This document shows positions 34,961-44,651 of a stretch of 64,000 bases of DNA, one piece after another. The stretch comes from Bacillus sp. FJAT-27225. GTDB taxonomy: Bacteria > Bacillota > Bacilli > Bacillales > Cytobacillaceae. Location of the stretch: the NCBI RefSeq assembly GCF_001685025.1, contig NZ_MAYU01000021.1, forward strand, positions 496,001 to 560,000. The letters run 5' to 3'. A program made the position numbers and the translations under genes. Position 1 is the first letter of the stretch. Each line of letters opens with the position of its first letter. Below the pieces are notes generated by a model. It was not told the DNA's origin, searched no databases, and saw only the letters and a program-made list of their open reading frames with translations.

Positions 34961-36706
34961 TTAACGAAGAACGGCTAAGACTCTGCGCATTCTTTCGTTT
35001 CCGCCTGCAACTGGGCGCCAGTCGAATTGTACAGCTCGGCCGCCGTTGTCTGTAATGGCAGAAGCAAAACTCTTCAGGCCAACGTTGATAACATTCGGTT
35101 TCTCGTTCAATAGTTTCTCGATGGCAGAAGAAACGCTAATTTCTGCTTTTGCAGCTGCATGGTCAGAAACCATTTCCTTATCCTTCTCTTCAATCCGGAT
35201 ATCAAGCATAGCAAGAGCCGTACGGATCGCTTGATTATTGCTGTCTCGTACAATTACACCAGCTTGTGCAAGTTTTGACTTTTGCTCCTGAATGTCTTGT
35301 GGGTCTTGCTCTGTACCACAAACAGTCGCAACAAAGTAAATGTTTTTGCCGTTATCACGAGCATTGCTTTGGATCTTTTGAATAGCAGGAATCAACGCAC
35401 CAGCCATGTCCTCATGCGAACCATAGCCAAGCACAACATCAAAAAGAATAATTGCTGTAGACTCGTCCTCTGCAGCCTTTTGGAAGAATTTGATCCGAGT
35501 AGCAGGGTCGATCATTGGATGAGGCTTTCCTTGAGTATAAATATCGTCACCCAGGTCAGCGACTTCATAACCGTTTGCTTTTAACAAGTAACCTTCCTCA
35601 TGAGAGTCACTGCTGCCAAGGCCAAGGCCCCTGCTGATAAGTGTAGCTGCTTCGTATCCCAGTGTACCGCCGGAATAAAGGCCTTTAATTGTTTTTTGTT
35701 CGGGCTTCAAGTCGACAGCCGGTACTTCACCAGAAAGATGATTGTAATTTGCTTTTACTGGATTTCCTTTTGCAAGATCTACTGCAATTGCTGCTGTTTC
35801 TTCAAGGGTATTTGCATAATAGATGTTACCTTCGTGATTGTGCGGCTCTTCACCAAGGAAAATAGCGACAACCGGTTTAGAAAGGCTTTGCAGCAATTCA
35901 ACGACCTGGTCACGCACTTCTTTTGCAGGTGGCTTGGAAACAATCCCAATCACTTCGGTCTGCTTATGTGCTTCAAGTCCTTTAATTGCATCCATCATTG
36001 TGATAGCGCCAATCTTATCAGATAGGTCACGTCCGCCGGTTCCGATGGCATGGGTAACACCGCCGCCAAGACGGTCGATTTGGACAGTTACTTCCTGGAT
36101 ACCTGTTCCGGAAGCACCAACAATTCCGATATTGCCTGGTTTAACAACATTTGCGAACGCAAGCGGGACACCGGACAAAATTTCCGTTCCACAGTCAGGT
36201 CCCATAACAAGAAGGCCTTTATCATGAGCTTTCTCTTTGAGGCGGCGCTCATCTTCAATCGATACGTTGTCACTGAAGATCATGACATGCAGATCATTGT
36301 CCAGTGCTTTGTCAGCTTCTTCTGCTGCGTATTGCCCCGGTGTTGAAATTAAAGCGACATTTGCACTTGGCAAAGCCTTAACCGCTTTATCCCATGTACG
36401 TACGGATTCAAATTGTTCTTTGCTGCTGCTGATAGCTTGGTTGTTTAGATAATTGTCGACTTCATCCAGTACTTCCTGAATCTTTTCTTCCATGTCTGTA
36501 TCAACAACAATACACATATCATTGGCAGCCGCATTTTCGAGCTCCTCAGTGTAAAGGCCTGAGCTTTTGAAAATATCCTTATTGGCAGGAGTCCCCATCA
36601 TGACCTGGACTTTGTTGATTCCGTCCATAGTCGAAATCTTGTTTGTGAGAAGCATTAAGTTAACAGAATCCTGATAAGAATTCTCTTTTATAATGGTATA
36701 TAGCAT
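34961..36706 (-). CDS. fdrA: FdrA (AllF), acyl-CoA-synthetase-like carbamoyltransferase subunit
   Basis: 581 residues. Start ATG 36706 (MLYTIIKENSYQDSVNLMLL), equivalent to the E. coli start MIHAFIKKGCFQDSVSLM; GAGGTG lies nine bases upstream, so GTG 36718 was not used. Middle: CoA-binding fold with GPDCGTEILSGVPLAFAN and IGIVGASGTGIQEVT (about 170-210), then succinyl-CoA-ligase-like part with ILFDVVLGYGSHEDMAG. Likely forms the oxalurate-cleaving carbamoyltransferase together with AllG and AllH. Confidence 0.9.
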   Translation of the reverse strand: MLYTIIKENSYQDSVNLMLLTNKISTMDGINKVQVMMGTPANKDIFKSSGLYTEELENAAANDMCIVVDTDMEEKIQEVLDEVDNYLNNQAISSSKEQFESVRTWDKAVKALPSANVALISTPGQYAAEEADKALDNDLHVMIFSDNVSIEDERRLKEKAHDKGLLVMGPDCGTEILSGVPLAFANVVKPGNIGIVGASGTGIQEVTVQIDRLGGGVTHAIGTGGRDLSDKIGAITMMDAIKGLEAHKQTEVIGIVSKPPAKEVRDQVVELLQSLSKPVVAIFLGEEPHNHEGNIYYANTLEETAAIAVDLAKGNPVKANYNHLSGEVPAVDLKPEQKTIKGLYSGGTLGYEAATLISRGLGLGSSDSHEEGYLLKANGYEVADLGDDIYTQGKPHPMIDPATRIKFFQKAAEDESTAIILFDVVLGYGSHEDMAGALIPAIQKIQSNARDNGKNIYFVATVCGTEQDPQDIQEQKSKLAQAGVIVRDSNNQAIRTALAMLDIRIEEKDKEMVSDHAAAKAEISVSSAIEKLLNEKPNVINVGLKSFASAITDNGGRAVQFDWRPVAGGNERMRRVLAVLR

Positions 36707-36783
36707 TGGTTCATGCACCTCTTATTGTATTTTTTCTGGTTGTAAAAAAAGCTGCCTTTTTGACATAGTCATTACCATGTAAG

Positions 36784-36812
36784 AAGGGTGGCATCTCCCG
36801 GAGACCACCCTT
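36784..36812 (-). other. Stem-loop between allD and fdrA
   Basis: AAGGGTGG (36784-36791) pairs with CCACCCTT (36805-36812), with TCTCC/GGAGA inside. Intercistronic; T-rich only on the plus strand. Confidence 0.6.
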
Positions 36813-36824
36813 CGTTTTCTGCCT

Positions 36825-37874
36825 TTACTTTGCAAAAGGACTCTTATTGTCATAGGCATTGTTGTGCACAACATCCGAATTTAGATACTCGTAAATATGG
36901 TCCACAATTTCAATGCCGTCCTCTTCATATTTCTTCTCCCTTTCAGCACTTCTTTGGCCAGGATAAGAAACGTGATCAAAGCCAGGAGCGGGCTTAATGT
37001 TATTAAGGTCCTTCATCGTCGTAGCAATGCCTTCTTGGAAGGCATTTAGGTCTGTGAAAAATTCGGGATTAATAACAATATGAAGCTGTCCAAGATTTCG
37101 ATACTCAGTCAAATCATGATACATTGAGGAAACCTTGTTTCCAAACGGAAGACCAAGCAATATTCCGGATAAAACATCAACCATCATCATTAGCCCGTAA
37201 CCCTTTGGACCGGCAATAGGCAATAACGCATTTACTTTAAACGGATCGGTTGTTGGCTCTCCATTGCTGTCAACAGCCCATGTATCAGGAATGGATTCAT
37301 TTTTTGATCTGGCATGAAGAATTTTCCCCCAGGCTTGTACGGTTGTCGCCATATCAAAAGTAATATGCTTACCGTCCTTCCCAGGTGCGGCGAATGCAAT
37401 AGGATTTGTTCCGTAATAAGGCTCAGATCCGCCATAAGGAACTACCATCGGATCGGATTGGCATACCGAAATTCCAATCAAGTTCTCATTAACAGCCTGT
37501 TGGACAAAATAAGAAAGTGCACCGCTATGGCCGATTCTTCTGACACCTACTACAGCAACACCATTATCCTTAGCCATTTTTATAGCTTCATCCATAGCGA
37601 CCTTTGCGGCAACATGCCCTGCTCCATTATCTCCGTCAAAAACAGCTGTACATGGACCCGTTTTTTCAAACGTAAAATTCGGGTTGTTATTGATTCCGCC
37701 TTTAGCAATTCTTTCGGCATAATATTCCACTCGCATTGCACCGTGGGAGTGGACTCCTCTAGCATCAGCATGAGCAAGCACATCTGCAACAACATCAGCA
37801 TGGTCTTCTGTTAATCCAGCCTTCTGGAGCTTTGTTGAGATTAAATTCCGCAATTGCTCTTTAGTCAATCTCAT
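36825..37874 (-). CDS. allD: Ureidoglycolate dehydrogenase, paralogue 1
   Basis: Malate/L-lactate dehydrogenase type II fold, 349 residues; oxidises ureidoglycolate to oxalurate with NAD(P)+. Signatures: HADARGVHSHGAMRVEYYAERI (about 30-53), catalytic-type His in VVGVRRIGHSGALSYF (about 106-121), NPIAFAAPGKDGKHITFDMATT, LLPIAGPKGYGLMMMVDVLSG. Start ATG 37874 with AGGGGTG upstream. Tandem with a very similar second copy; same order and spacing suggest local duplication. Upstream of fdrA in one transcript. Confidence 0.9.
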   Translation of the reverse strand: MRLTKEQLRNLISTKLQKAGLTEDHADVVADVLAHADARGVHSHGAMRVEYYAERIAKGGINNNPNFTFEKTGPCTAVFDGDNGAGHVAAKVAMDEAIKMAKDNGVAVVGVRRIGHSGALSYFVQQAVNENLIGISVCQSDPMVVPYGGSEPYYGTNPIAFAAPGKDGKHITFDMATTVQAWGKILHARSKNESIPDTWAVDSNGEPTTDPFKVNALLPIAGPKGYGLMMMVDVLSGILLGLPFGNKVSSMYHDLTEYRNLGQLHIVINPEFFTDLNAFQEGIATTMKDLNNIKPAPGFDHVSYPGQRSAEREKKYEEDGIEIVDHIYEYLNSDVVHNNAYDNKSPFAK

Positions 37875-37932
37875 TCCTTCTCACCCCTAACGTCGACGTA
37901 TTCCAGTTTATCTTTCATATCAAACCTGGCAC

Positions 37933-38982
37933 TTATTTAGCAAACGGGTCTTTATGATCATATTGGTTGTTATGAATAACATCAGAGATTAAATATTCAT
38001 GGATATCATCTACGATTTCAATCCCGTTTTCTTTATAATCTGCAATGACAATATCGGTATTCTGTCCAGGGAATAGAACCTTTGAAAAGCCCGGGGCAGG
38101 TTTAATTTGATTCAAGTCGTCCATGGTTTGCGTTATATCTTTCTTAAAGCCAGTTATACCTGTAAAGAATTCCGGATTAATGACAATATGGAGTTGGCCT
38201 AACTTCCGGTATTCAGTTAAATCTTCGTACATAGATGAAACTTTATTGCCAAACGGGAGTCCTAATAGTATTCCAGATAGTACATCGACCATCATAGCCA
38301 GGCCATAGCCCTTAGGGCCTGCAATTGGCAATAATGCGTTCACACTGAATGGATCAGTAGTCGGTTCGCCGTTTTTGTCAACAGCCCAAGTATCCGGAAT
38401 CGATTCATTCTTTGATCGGGAATGAAGGATTTTCCCCCAGGCCTGGACAGTTGTTGCCATATCCAAAGTAATCTTTCTCCCATCGCTGCTTGGAGCTGCA
38501 AAAGCAATAGGGTTTGTACCATAATAAGGCTCAGCACCGCCGAATGGAACAACCATCGGATCGGATTGGCAAACGGAAATGCCAATTAAATCTTGGTCAG
38601 CTGCTTGGTGAGTAAAATAGGATATCGCTCCGCTATGGGAAATATCTCTTACACCAACGATTGCGACCCCACTTTCTTTTGCCATTTTAATTGCTTCGTC
38701 CATAGCAAGCTTTGCGGCAGCGTGGCCATTCCCGCCATCGCCATGGAAGATGCCCGTACTTGGGCCTGTTTTCTCAAATTTAAAGTCAGGATTAGTATTA
38801 ATCCCGCCCTTTGCAATTCTTTCAGCATAGTACTCCACACGGATGGCACCGTGGGAATGAATTCCTCTTTCGTCTGCAAACACTAGGACGTCCGCGGCTA
38901 TTTCAGCGTGTTCCTCGTTAAGTCCTGCTTTGTGAAGCTTATTTTTGATTAGACTTTTCAAGTCCTCTCTTTTTAATCTCAT
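37933..38982 (-). CDS. allD: Ureidoglycolate dehydrogenase, paralogue 2
   Basis: Also 349 residues and alignable with its neighbour without gaps; differs in stretches such as VVGVRDISHSGAISYFTHQA. The His and the AGPKGYGLAMMVDVLSG motif are kept, so it should be active. Start ATG 38982 with GAGGTG five bases upstream. Whether the pair divides stereoisomers, cofactors or oxygen conditions cannot be judged from sequence. Confidence 0.9.
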   Translation of the reverse strand: MRLKREDLKSLIKNKLHKAGLNEEHAEIAADVLVFADERGIHSHGAIRVEYYAERIAKGGINTNPDFKFEKTGPSTGIFHGDGGNGHAAAKLAMDEAIKMAKESGVAIVGVRDISHSGAISYFTHQAADQDLIGISVCQSDPMVVPFGGAEPYYGTNPIAFAAPSSDGRKITLDMATTVQAWGKILHSRSKNESIPDTWAVDKNGEPTTDPFSVNALLPIAGPKGYGLAMMVDVLSGILLGLPFGNKVSSMYEDLTEYRKLGQLHIVINPEFFTGITGFKKDITQTMDDLNQIKPAPGFSKVLFPGQNTDIVIADYKENGIEIVDDIHEYLISDVIHNNQYDHKDPFAK

Positions 38983-39006
38983 GGTGACACCTCTTCGTTG
39001 GGAATA

Positions 39007-39771
39007 TTATAATGATGCATCCCGATTACAATCTTTTGAGTAAACATATGTTAGTGGTTCTCTTCCAACTGCATATGCAGCCTGATGAACATAAGGACCC
39101 ATAAAGATGTAATCGCCTTTTTTAACTGGAATCCATTCGTTATCAAGGTTATACATACCTTCTCCAGACAGCAGGTACGCGCCATGCTCCTGAACATGTG
39201 TTTCAATAAATGGATGGCTTGCTGCAGGGTCGAATGAAAGGATATGGAAATTCATATCGAAATCGAGATCCATCGGCAATAGATCTTTAATATGAACGTT
39301 ATGCATCTCATCGTAGTCCCTATATTCGATATCATTGGCATGACCGGAAACAACCCATGGCTTACGGCCTTCTAGTGGCTTGTATTTTTGTTTGTAAAGG
39401 AATAGACGAGAATCGCCGGATTCAACATTTTCCAAATACATTTTGACGCCTGGAGGGCAATATAAATAGCCGCTTTCTTGTAAAATATACTCTTTGCCAT
39501 CGGCAGTTGCCTTCACTTTACCACCTAGAACGTAGACAAATGACTCAACATCTTCCTGTCCACAAAAGCCTTCACTATTCTTGCCGCCTTCGTGCATCGT
39601 GATGATATAATCTACAAAGCTTGCACCTAGTTTCGGTGAACCTAAAATGGACATTGTGCAATTTTCAAAACCAGGGACAACGTTATTGACTAAGCCCTCT
39701 GGTGCGATTAGAGCATATTTGCCATGTTTAATAATTGACCTGCTTGATAGTAAATCTTTTGGATAACCCAT
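39007..39771 (-). CDS. allE: (S)-ureidoglycine aminohydrolase
   Basis: Bicupin protein of 254 residues that releases ammonia from ureidoglycine to give (S)-ureidoglycolate. Begins MGYPKDLLSSRSIIKHGKYA; first cupin about 60-120, second about 180-245 with FDPAASHPFIETHVQEHGAYLLSG carrying the metal ligands Glu/His/His. Start ATG 39771, GGAGAG upstream. First gene in front of the two dehydrogenases, 24 bases apart. Confidence 0.94.
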   Translation of the reverse strand: MGYPKDLLSSRSIIKHGKYALIAPEGLVNNVVPGFENCTMSILGSPKLGASFVDYIITMHEGGKNSEGFCGQEDVESFVYVLGGKVKATADGKEYILQESGYLYCPPGVKMYLENVESGDSRLFLYKQKYKPLEGRKPWVVSGHANDIEYRDYDEMHNVHIKDLLPMDLDFDMNFHILSFDPAASHPFIETHVQEHGAYLLSGEGMYNLDNEWIPVKKGDYIFMGPYVHQAAYAVGREPLTYVYSKDCNRDASL

Positions 39772-39826
39772 CTTTACATCTCTCCTATATAGTAGAATTT
39801 TTTAAAGGCGGTAGTTAAACAACGGT

Positions 39827-39955
39827 GTTGATTTCCGCTCCAGGCGCTTCGCTTTCCACGGGCGGCCTGGGAGCCTCCTCGGCGCAGGCGCCTGCGGGGT
39901 CTCCCACTGACCTTTTTTCCCGTAGGAGTCTTCGCGCCTTCCGCTACAATCAACT
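39827..39955 (-). repeat. Bacillaceae TIR-type repeat element, copy 2
   Basis: 129 bases from GTTGATTTCCGCTCCAGGCG to GCGCCTTCCGCTACAATCAAC; the ends are imperfect inverted repeats of about 21 bases. GC-rich inner part (GCCTCCTCGGCGCAGGCGCC). Matches copy 1 (13213-13399) in the other orientation. Lies between allC and allE. Confidence 0.82.
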
Positions 39956-40038
39956 CTGTTAAAAACAACATTATCCTTTAACACAGCCTTTTTAAAAGGT
40001 TTAATAAACCTAATAATAAAAAGCTGAAATGAACATCC

Positions 40039-41301
40039 TTATTCCTTATATCCCAATTCATAAAGGGCACCAATGAGTGCCTTAACCCCTTCCGCCAAAT
40101 CGGCAGGCTTTGTAAATTCCATTGGGTTGTGGCTGATTCCCTTTAGACTAGGTACAAATAGCATTGCTGTTGGTATAACCGGTGCAAAAATTTGCGAGTC
40201 ATGGCCGGCACCACTGTGCATTAACTTATAATTCAGGCCGTTTTCTTTACATTGTTTTTCTATAAGTTCAACAACCTTTTGATCCATTGGGACAGGATTA
40301 GCATCCATCCACATATCGATTGTGGTTTCAACATCGTGCTCTTTTGAAATGTCATTGATTCTTGTGGTCATTTTTTCAGTAAATGAAACAATAGCTTCTT
40401 TGTCAGTATGACGGACATCAATAGTGAAAATAGCTTTTCCTGGCACGACATTTACGATGTTTGGCTGAGCTTCAATTTTACCTACTGTTGTGACAAGCGG
40501 ATCTCCTGCTTCCTTTGCCATTGCGATAATTTCATATATCATTTGGCTCGCTGCAAAAACCGCGTCTTTTCTATAGCCCATTGGCGTTGTGCCAGCATGA
40601 TTTGCTTCTCCTGTTATTTCAACCGTATACCGTCTTTGGCCTACAATACTATGAACAACTCCAACTGATTTTCCTTCGGTTTCTAAGACGCTTCCTTGCT
40701 CTACATGAACTTCCACAAAAGACTTCAAGTCATTGCGCGGCCCTTTTGTTTCGTCCTTGAAACCAAATCCCGCCTTAGACATCGCTTCTATGAATGGAAC
40801 ACCATCAAAATCAGCAATGGTTTCAACATCTTCACGTTTTGCTAAACCAACAATGTTTTTGGATCCCCAAAACGTGTAAGGAAAACGGCTTCCTTCTTCT
40901 TCTGCCATTGAAACGACTTCAATGTTTCGCAGTGGTTGGCCGTAATTTTCTTTCAAGTATTTCAGCGCCAATATACCGGCGACAATTCCATATGCTCCAT
41001 CATATCGGCCGCCGTTTTTCACAGTATCAACATGTGAACCAGTAAGAATTGTTTCATTTGTATTTTTTCCTCTTAATGTGCCAAATAGATTTCCAACCTC
41101 ATCAAAATGAACTTCAAGACCTTCGTTTTCCATCCATTCCTTTAAAGCATTCTGACCCTCGACCCAATCTTTTGAATAAAGCAGACGTGATACTCCACCT
41201 TCAGGATCCATCCCGAATCCGCCTAACCACTCAAGCTTTTTTGCGGTTTCTTCAGCAAGTTTGTCAAGCTCTTTACCATTTGCTTTTAGTATGTTTCCCA
41301 A
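40039..41301 (-). CDS. allC: Allantoate amidohydrolase
   Basis: M20-family metal amidase, about 420 residues: allantoate to ureidoglycine, CO2 and ammonia. Metal and substrate motifs: TGSHVDTVKNGGRYDGAYG (His/Asp), MAEEEGSRFPYTFWGSKNI (Glu-Glu), EVHVEQG, HAGTTPMGYRKDA, MHSGAGHDSQIF (His). Start TTG 41301 (GNILKANGKELDKLAEE) behind AGGAAAGG; ATG 41322 has no ribosome site. Separate from allE by a 267-base gap with the repeat element. Confidence 0.93.
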   Translation of the reverse strand: MGNILKANGKELDKLAEETAKKLEWLGGFGMDPEGGVSRLLYSKDWVEGQNALKEWMENEGLEVHFDEVGNLFGTLRGKNTNETILTGSHVDTVKNGGRYDGAYGIVAGILALKYLKENYGQPLRNIEVVSMAEEEGSRFPYTFWGSKNIVGLAKREDVETIADFDGVPFIEAMSKAGFGFKDETKGPRNDLKSFVEVHVEQGSVLETEGKSVGVVHSIVGQRRYTVEITGEANHAGTTPMGYRKDAVFAASQMIYEIIAMAKEAGDPLVTTVGKIEAQPNIVNVVPGKAIFTIDVRHTDKEAIVSFTEKMTTRINDISKEHDVETTIDMWMDANPVPMDQKVVELIEKQCKENGLNYKLMHSGAGHDSQIFAPVIPTAMLFVPSLKGISHNPMEFTKPADLAEGVKALIGALYELGYKE

Positions 41302-41561
41302 CTTCCATCTACCTTTCCTCATTATGTAAAGTAGCTCAATACAGGAATTGTTTTAAAAATATCCCTCTTATTGTTCCAAGTTCACGCTATCCTAACCTAG
41401 GGGACAAGGTTTCATTTCTATCCCCAGTTTCTTGCCTCACTACAATTGTAAGCGTATTGCATCGAATAGTCTTTATGAATGATGGATAAAGATAACAATC
41501 ATTTTTATCCCTTATGGATAAAAAACTAAGAATTTGAAAGGGAGCACTCTACAAACCCACT

Positions 41562-41607
41562 AAAAAAGGGAGTACCTCCCAGTTTTATGGTGGTTACTCC
41601 CTTTTTT
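41562..41607. terminator. Bidirectional terminator after pucR copy 1
   Basis: AAAAAAGGGAGTA (41562-41574) with ACCTCC pairs with GGTGG and TACTCCCTTTTTT (41595-41607). T-run on both strands. Confidence 0.88.
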
Positions 41608-41608
41608 G

Positions 41609-43267
41609 CTATTCTTTTTGTTCTCGTTGAAGAAATTCATAAATCTTTAGCCCAATCCTTACCGACAACATTTCTTCAGAATCTTCAAAGTCCATGCCTG
41701 TAATTTCCTTAATTCGCTCCAAACGGTAAACGACCGTTTTATAGTGAATATAGAGAATCTTGGCTGTCTGTGCAGCGTTTTGGTTGCATTCCAAAAAGGT
41801 TTGCAATGTTTTTAGCAAATCGGCTTGATTTGCTTGCTGGTACGAAAGTAATGCCCTAAGTGACGGAGGAACAAACTGGATTAAAACAGTTGGGTCTTCA
41901 ATATGGCGCAACAGTCTAAAAATCCCTAATTCTGAAAAGGCGGTTATGGATTCTAATCCATTAATCGTTTCACCTAAATCGAGTGCATCATTCGCCTCCT
42001 TGTAGCTTCTAGACATTTCAGTAACATTGTGTACCGCATTTCCTATTCCAACTTGAACGATAATGTCTTTTACTTGTCTGTTTATAAATTCTTGTATGTC
42101 ACGAGAAGTTTTCTTAACTTTCTTGATCCATGATGGATTGTTAGCAGCCGTATCCTCTACTTTCCATAGAACAATGAATAAGTTGCTTTTATTAGCGACA
42201 ATTCCATCAGGCAAATAATGCTCAATTGCTTCATTAACCACTAAATGATTTCGATCCGAAAACCCTCGTTTATTTTTTTGATTTATGCTGTCGGTTAAAT
42301 GATTTATTTTAAATAACACAGCAACAAAAGAACCATCCAAATCCCAGCCAATCAAATTTGCTTTTTCATAAATAGCTTCCATTGAGTGGATATTCCCGCT
42401 TATCAGCTCTTCAATTAGGTCGATTTTATATTTCTTCTCAACCTCGGCGACAGCAAACTGTTTAACAAATTCGAGAGACAAAGAGGTTGCAGCGTTTTCG
42501 ACAGCTATTAAGTCAAGCTCGCCGAGAGATTTATTCATTTCACCAATTAACAAATACTTTTTGTTGTGGTTTAATGTCTCAATCGGAACGACAATTTGGT
42601 GGCCTATCATGTTCTCTAATTCCGGATACTTTACAATTTGCCGGTAATGCGGAAATTTAATTCCTGCTGTCTGCTCGTAAACATGTACCTTTTCAATGAT
42701 TTGAAATGTACGGAGAGAAGGAACAGTTGACGCGATACAACGAAAATTCCGGTCAAAAAGAGCAACAGGATTACCAATTAATGTTTCGAGCGTGCCGATA
42801 ATTTCATCCGGTCCTTTATCAGCGAGTGACAGGGCTGTAAAGCGATCATGAATTTCTTTGTAATATTGCAGTTTTTTGACCTGATTATTAAAAAGTTCTC
42901 CCATTATTGGATACATGACATCAACAAAAAGAACTTCTCTCGGCAGCTGTATGATAGGCAGCCCGCATTTTTCGCACGCATCAATCAATTGACTCGATAT
43001 TTCAGTACCGACCTTTTTGATAATGAGAGCACTGACTCCTTTTTCTGACAGCTTGGCGATAAACTCCTTTTGCTCCTTATCAGTAAAAGAGCGAATTGAA
43101 TAAAGGCTTGTCAGAATTACCTCCCCGCCCTTTATCCATTTTGCAATATCAGGTGCTTCCATAATGGTCACACCTTCGATCGTATTATCTATATAATTTT
43201 TTCCCCCTAAGACTACAGCACCTTTAAGGGATTCCATTTCCAAAATGTCTCTTACCTTTAGTTCCAT
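41609..43267 (-). CDS. PucR-family regulator of purine/ureide catabolism, copy 1
   Basis: 552 residues. N-terminal purine-catabolism domain (LEMESLKGAVVLGGKNYIDN, GGEVILTSLYSI) about 1-120; middle GGDEF-like CdaR part; C-terminal helix-turn-helix LECNQNAAQTAKILYIHYKT then VVYRLERIKEITGMDF. Start ATG 43267. In B. subtilis PucR controls purine and ureide genes in response to allantoin-type compounds; this island has two such regulators, here between allC and the alpha/beta hydrolase. Confidence 0.92.
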   Translation of the reverse strand: MELKVRDILEMESLKGAVVLGGKNYIDNTIEGVTIMEAPDIAKWIKGGEVILTSLYSIRSFTDKEQKEFIAKLSEKGVSALIIKKVGTEISSQLIDACEKCGLPIIQLPREVLFVDVMYPIMGELFNNQVKKLQYYKEIHDRFTALSLADKGPDEIIGTLETLIGNPVALFDRNFRCIASTVPSLRTFQIIEKVHVYEQTAGIKFPHYRQIVKYPELENMIGHQIVVPIETLNHNKKYLLIGEMNKSLGELDLIAVENAATSLSLEFVKQFAVAEVEKKYKIDLIEELISGNIHSMEAIYEKANLIGWDLDGSFVAVLFKINHLTDSINQKNKRGFSDRNHLVVNEAIEHYLPDGIVANKSNLFIVLWKVEDTAANNPSWIKKVKKTSRDIQEFINRQVKDIIVQVGIGNAVHNVTEMSRSYKEANDALDLGETINGLESITAFSELGIFRLLRHIEDPTVLIQFVPPSLRALLSYQQANQADLLKTLQTFLECNQNAAQTAKILYIHYKTVVYRLERIKEITGMDFEDSEEMLSVRIGLKIYEFLQREQKE

Positions 43268-43410
43268 TAGCCGCAGTCCTTTCTCCTATATAAAGTGAAC
43301 CTTCAATCAGTGAGACGCAAAAAATGAATTTCTTAGTTCAGATATATAGTGTAAAACTTCACATGTCGAATTAAGTTTAATTTTATTATACAATAATAAT
43401 GTTAGCCTTC

Positions 43411-43633
43411 CATCAGTGAAGGTTTTTCCACTATTGGTTAGCCCCGTTCTACTGTCGGTTAAGAGCGGGATAAAGTGAAACTTCAATCAGTGGGGGTTTT
43501 CTTCACCCCCCACTGAATGTTAGTTGAACCAATCGGGCTTTTACGGGCTGTTATCCCCCACCTACGCTTCTTTGATTCCCTGCATTTAGGTGGGGGTCTT
43601 ACAGCCCGTTAATGCGGGATAAACATTCAATTT
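43411..43633 (+). repeat. Modular hairpin element, site 1
   Basis: A decayed part (43411-43466, CCTTCCATCAGTGAAGG, CCCCGTTCTACTGTCGGTTA, GCGGGATAAAG) followed by a full unit: GGGATAAAGTGAAACTTCAA, hairpin CAGTGGGGG/CCCCCCACTG (43489-43515), GTTGAACCAATCGGGC, hairpin GGGCTGTTATCCCCCACCTA / TAGGTGGGGGTCTTACAGCC, end AATGCGGGATAAA. The 392-base gap between pucR copy 1 and the hydrolase also has a faint third trace at 43291 (TAAAGTGAACCTTCAATCAG). Confidence 0.82.
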
Positions 43634-43659
43634 AAATGAAAGAAAGTGTGTGTGACATC

Positions 43660-44535
43660 ATGATGAAAACCACAATCGTGTATAAACAAGGAAATGATTT
43701 TGAGATTAAAGGCGACTTTTACCCTGCTCCCGAAAAATCCAGCCCTGTAATTGTTTATATACATGGCGGCGGTTTATTTTGGGGCTCTCGTGAGGACTTG
43801 AAAGCCGACCAGATTGAATTTTATCACCAAGCTGGTTTTAATATTTTCTCTATTGATTATCGCTTAGCTCCTGAATCCAAACTTTCAGATATCCAGCTGG
43901 ATATTGCAGATGCCCTTTCCTGGGTTGAAACCGAGGGTACTAAACAGTTCGATTATGACCCAGAAAAGATCGCCGTAATTGGAGGCTCGGCTGGCGGATA
44001 TCTCGCACTAATGTCAGGGACTTTCAAGAAAAAACCGAAAGCTGTTGTTTCATTTTACGGATATGGCGATATTACTGGGGAGTGGGCAATAAAGCCAAGC
44101 CCTCATTATTTAAGCATGACAAGTGTTCCAAAAGAACTTGCGAATATGCTCGTTTCTGACCGTGTTATAACAGTCGGCCCCATCGAAAAACGGTATGCCA
44201 TCTATATGTACGCCAGACAGCAAGGAGTATGGATTGACAAGATTAGCGGGGGCCTTCATCCGATCTTGGACAAGGAAGAACTTTCCCAATTCTGCCCTCT
44301 TCAACATGTCAATGCCGATTTTCCTCCGACACTTCTTTTGCACGGAACGGCGGATGAGGATGTTCCTTATGAGCAATCCGTGATGATGGCAGAAACACTA
44401 AAAGAGGCTGGAGTGGAAAGTAAATTAATTACGATTCCTGAAGGAAAGCATGTCTTCGATGAAGACTGGCAAAATCCAGTTGTCCAAAATGCCTTTGAAG
44501 AAGTCGTTGCTTTTTTAAAGTTATGTTTAAAATAA
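43660..44535 (+). CDS. Alpha/beta hydrolase, HSL-type
   Basis: 291 residues, cytosolic. Oxyanion motif IHGGGLFWG near 35, nucleophile elbow GGSAGG (Ser about 111), HGTADEDVPYE with the Asp, and KHVFDEDW with the His complete the triad. ATG 43660 or the adjacent 43663 is preferred to 43636, which has no ribosome site; the site for either is weak. Lone plus-strand gene inside the ureide island, downstream of the hairpin element. Substrate unknown; hydrolysis of a ureide-related ester or amide would be inference only. Confidence 0.85.
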   Translation: MMKTTIVYKQGNDFEIKGDFYPAPEKSSPVIVYIHGGGLFWGSREDLKADQIEFYHQAGFNIFSIDYRLAPESKLSDIQLDIADALSWVETEGTKQFDYDPEKIAVIGGSAGGYLALMSGTFKKKPKAVVSFYGYGDITGEWAIKPSPHYLSMTSVPKELANMLVSDRVITVGPIEKRYAIYMYARQQGVWIDKISGGLHPILDKEELSQFCPLQHVNADFPPTLLLHGTADEDVPYEQSVMMAETLKEAGVESKLITIPEGKHVFDEDWQNPVVQNAFEEVVAFLKLCLK

Positions 44536-44609
44536 GGCTATAGTAAGGTTATAGTCGATTTTTAATAGTTTTGATTTTGAGCGAAAATGTAACACAGCCA
44601 TATATAGAG

Positions 44610-44648
44610 AAAGGGCTTGAGAGGAAACTCCCAAGCCCTTTTTTTATT
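44610..44648 (+). terminator. Terminator of the alpha/beta hydrolase gene
   Basis: AAAGGGCTTG (44610-44619) pairs with CAAGCCCTTT (44632-44641), inner GAG/CTC, then TTTTTT. Confidence 0.9.
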
Positions 44649-44651
44649 AAC

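Noticed and set aside
34061-36452. Long plus-strand frames opposite allG and fdrA
   Set aside because: Shadows of well-supported genes on the other strand without ribosome sites.
43268-43659. Riboswitch in front of the alpha/beta hydrolase
   Set aside because: The hairpins belong to the repeat element found in both orientations at other sites, and no known aptamer core was recognised.
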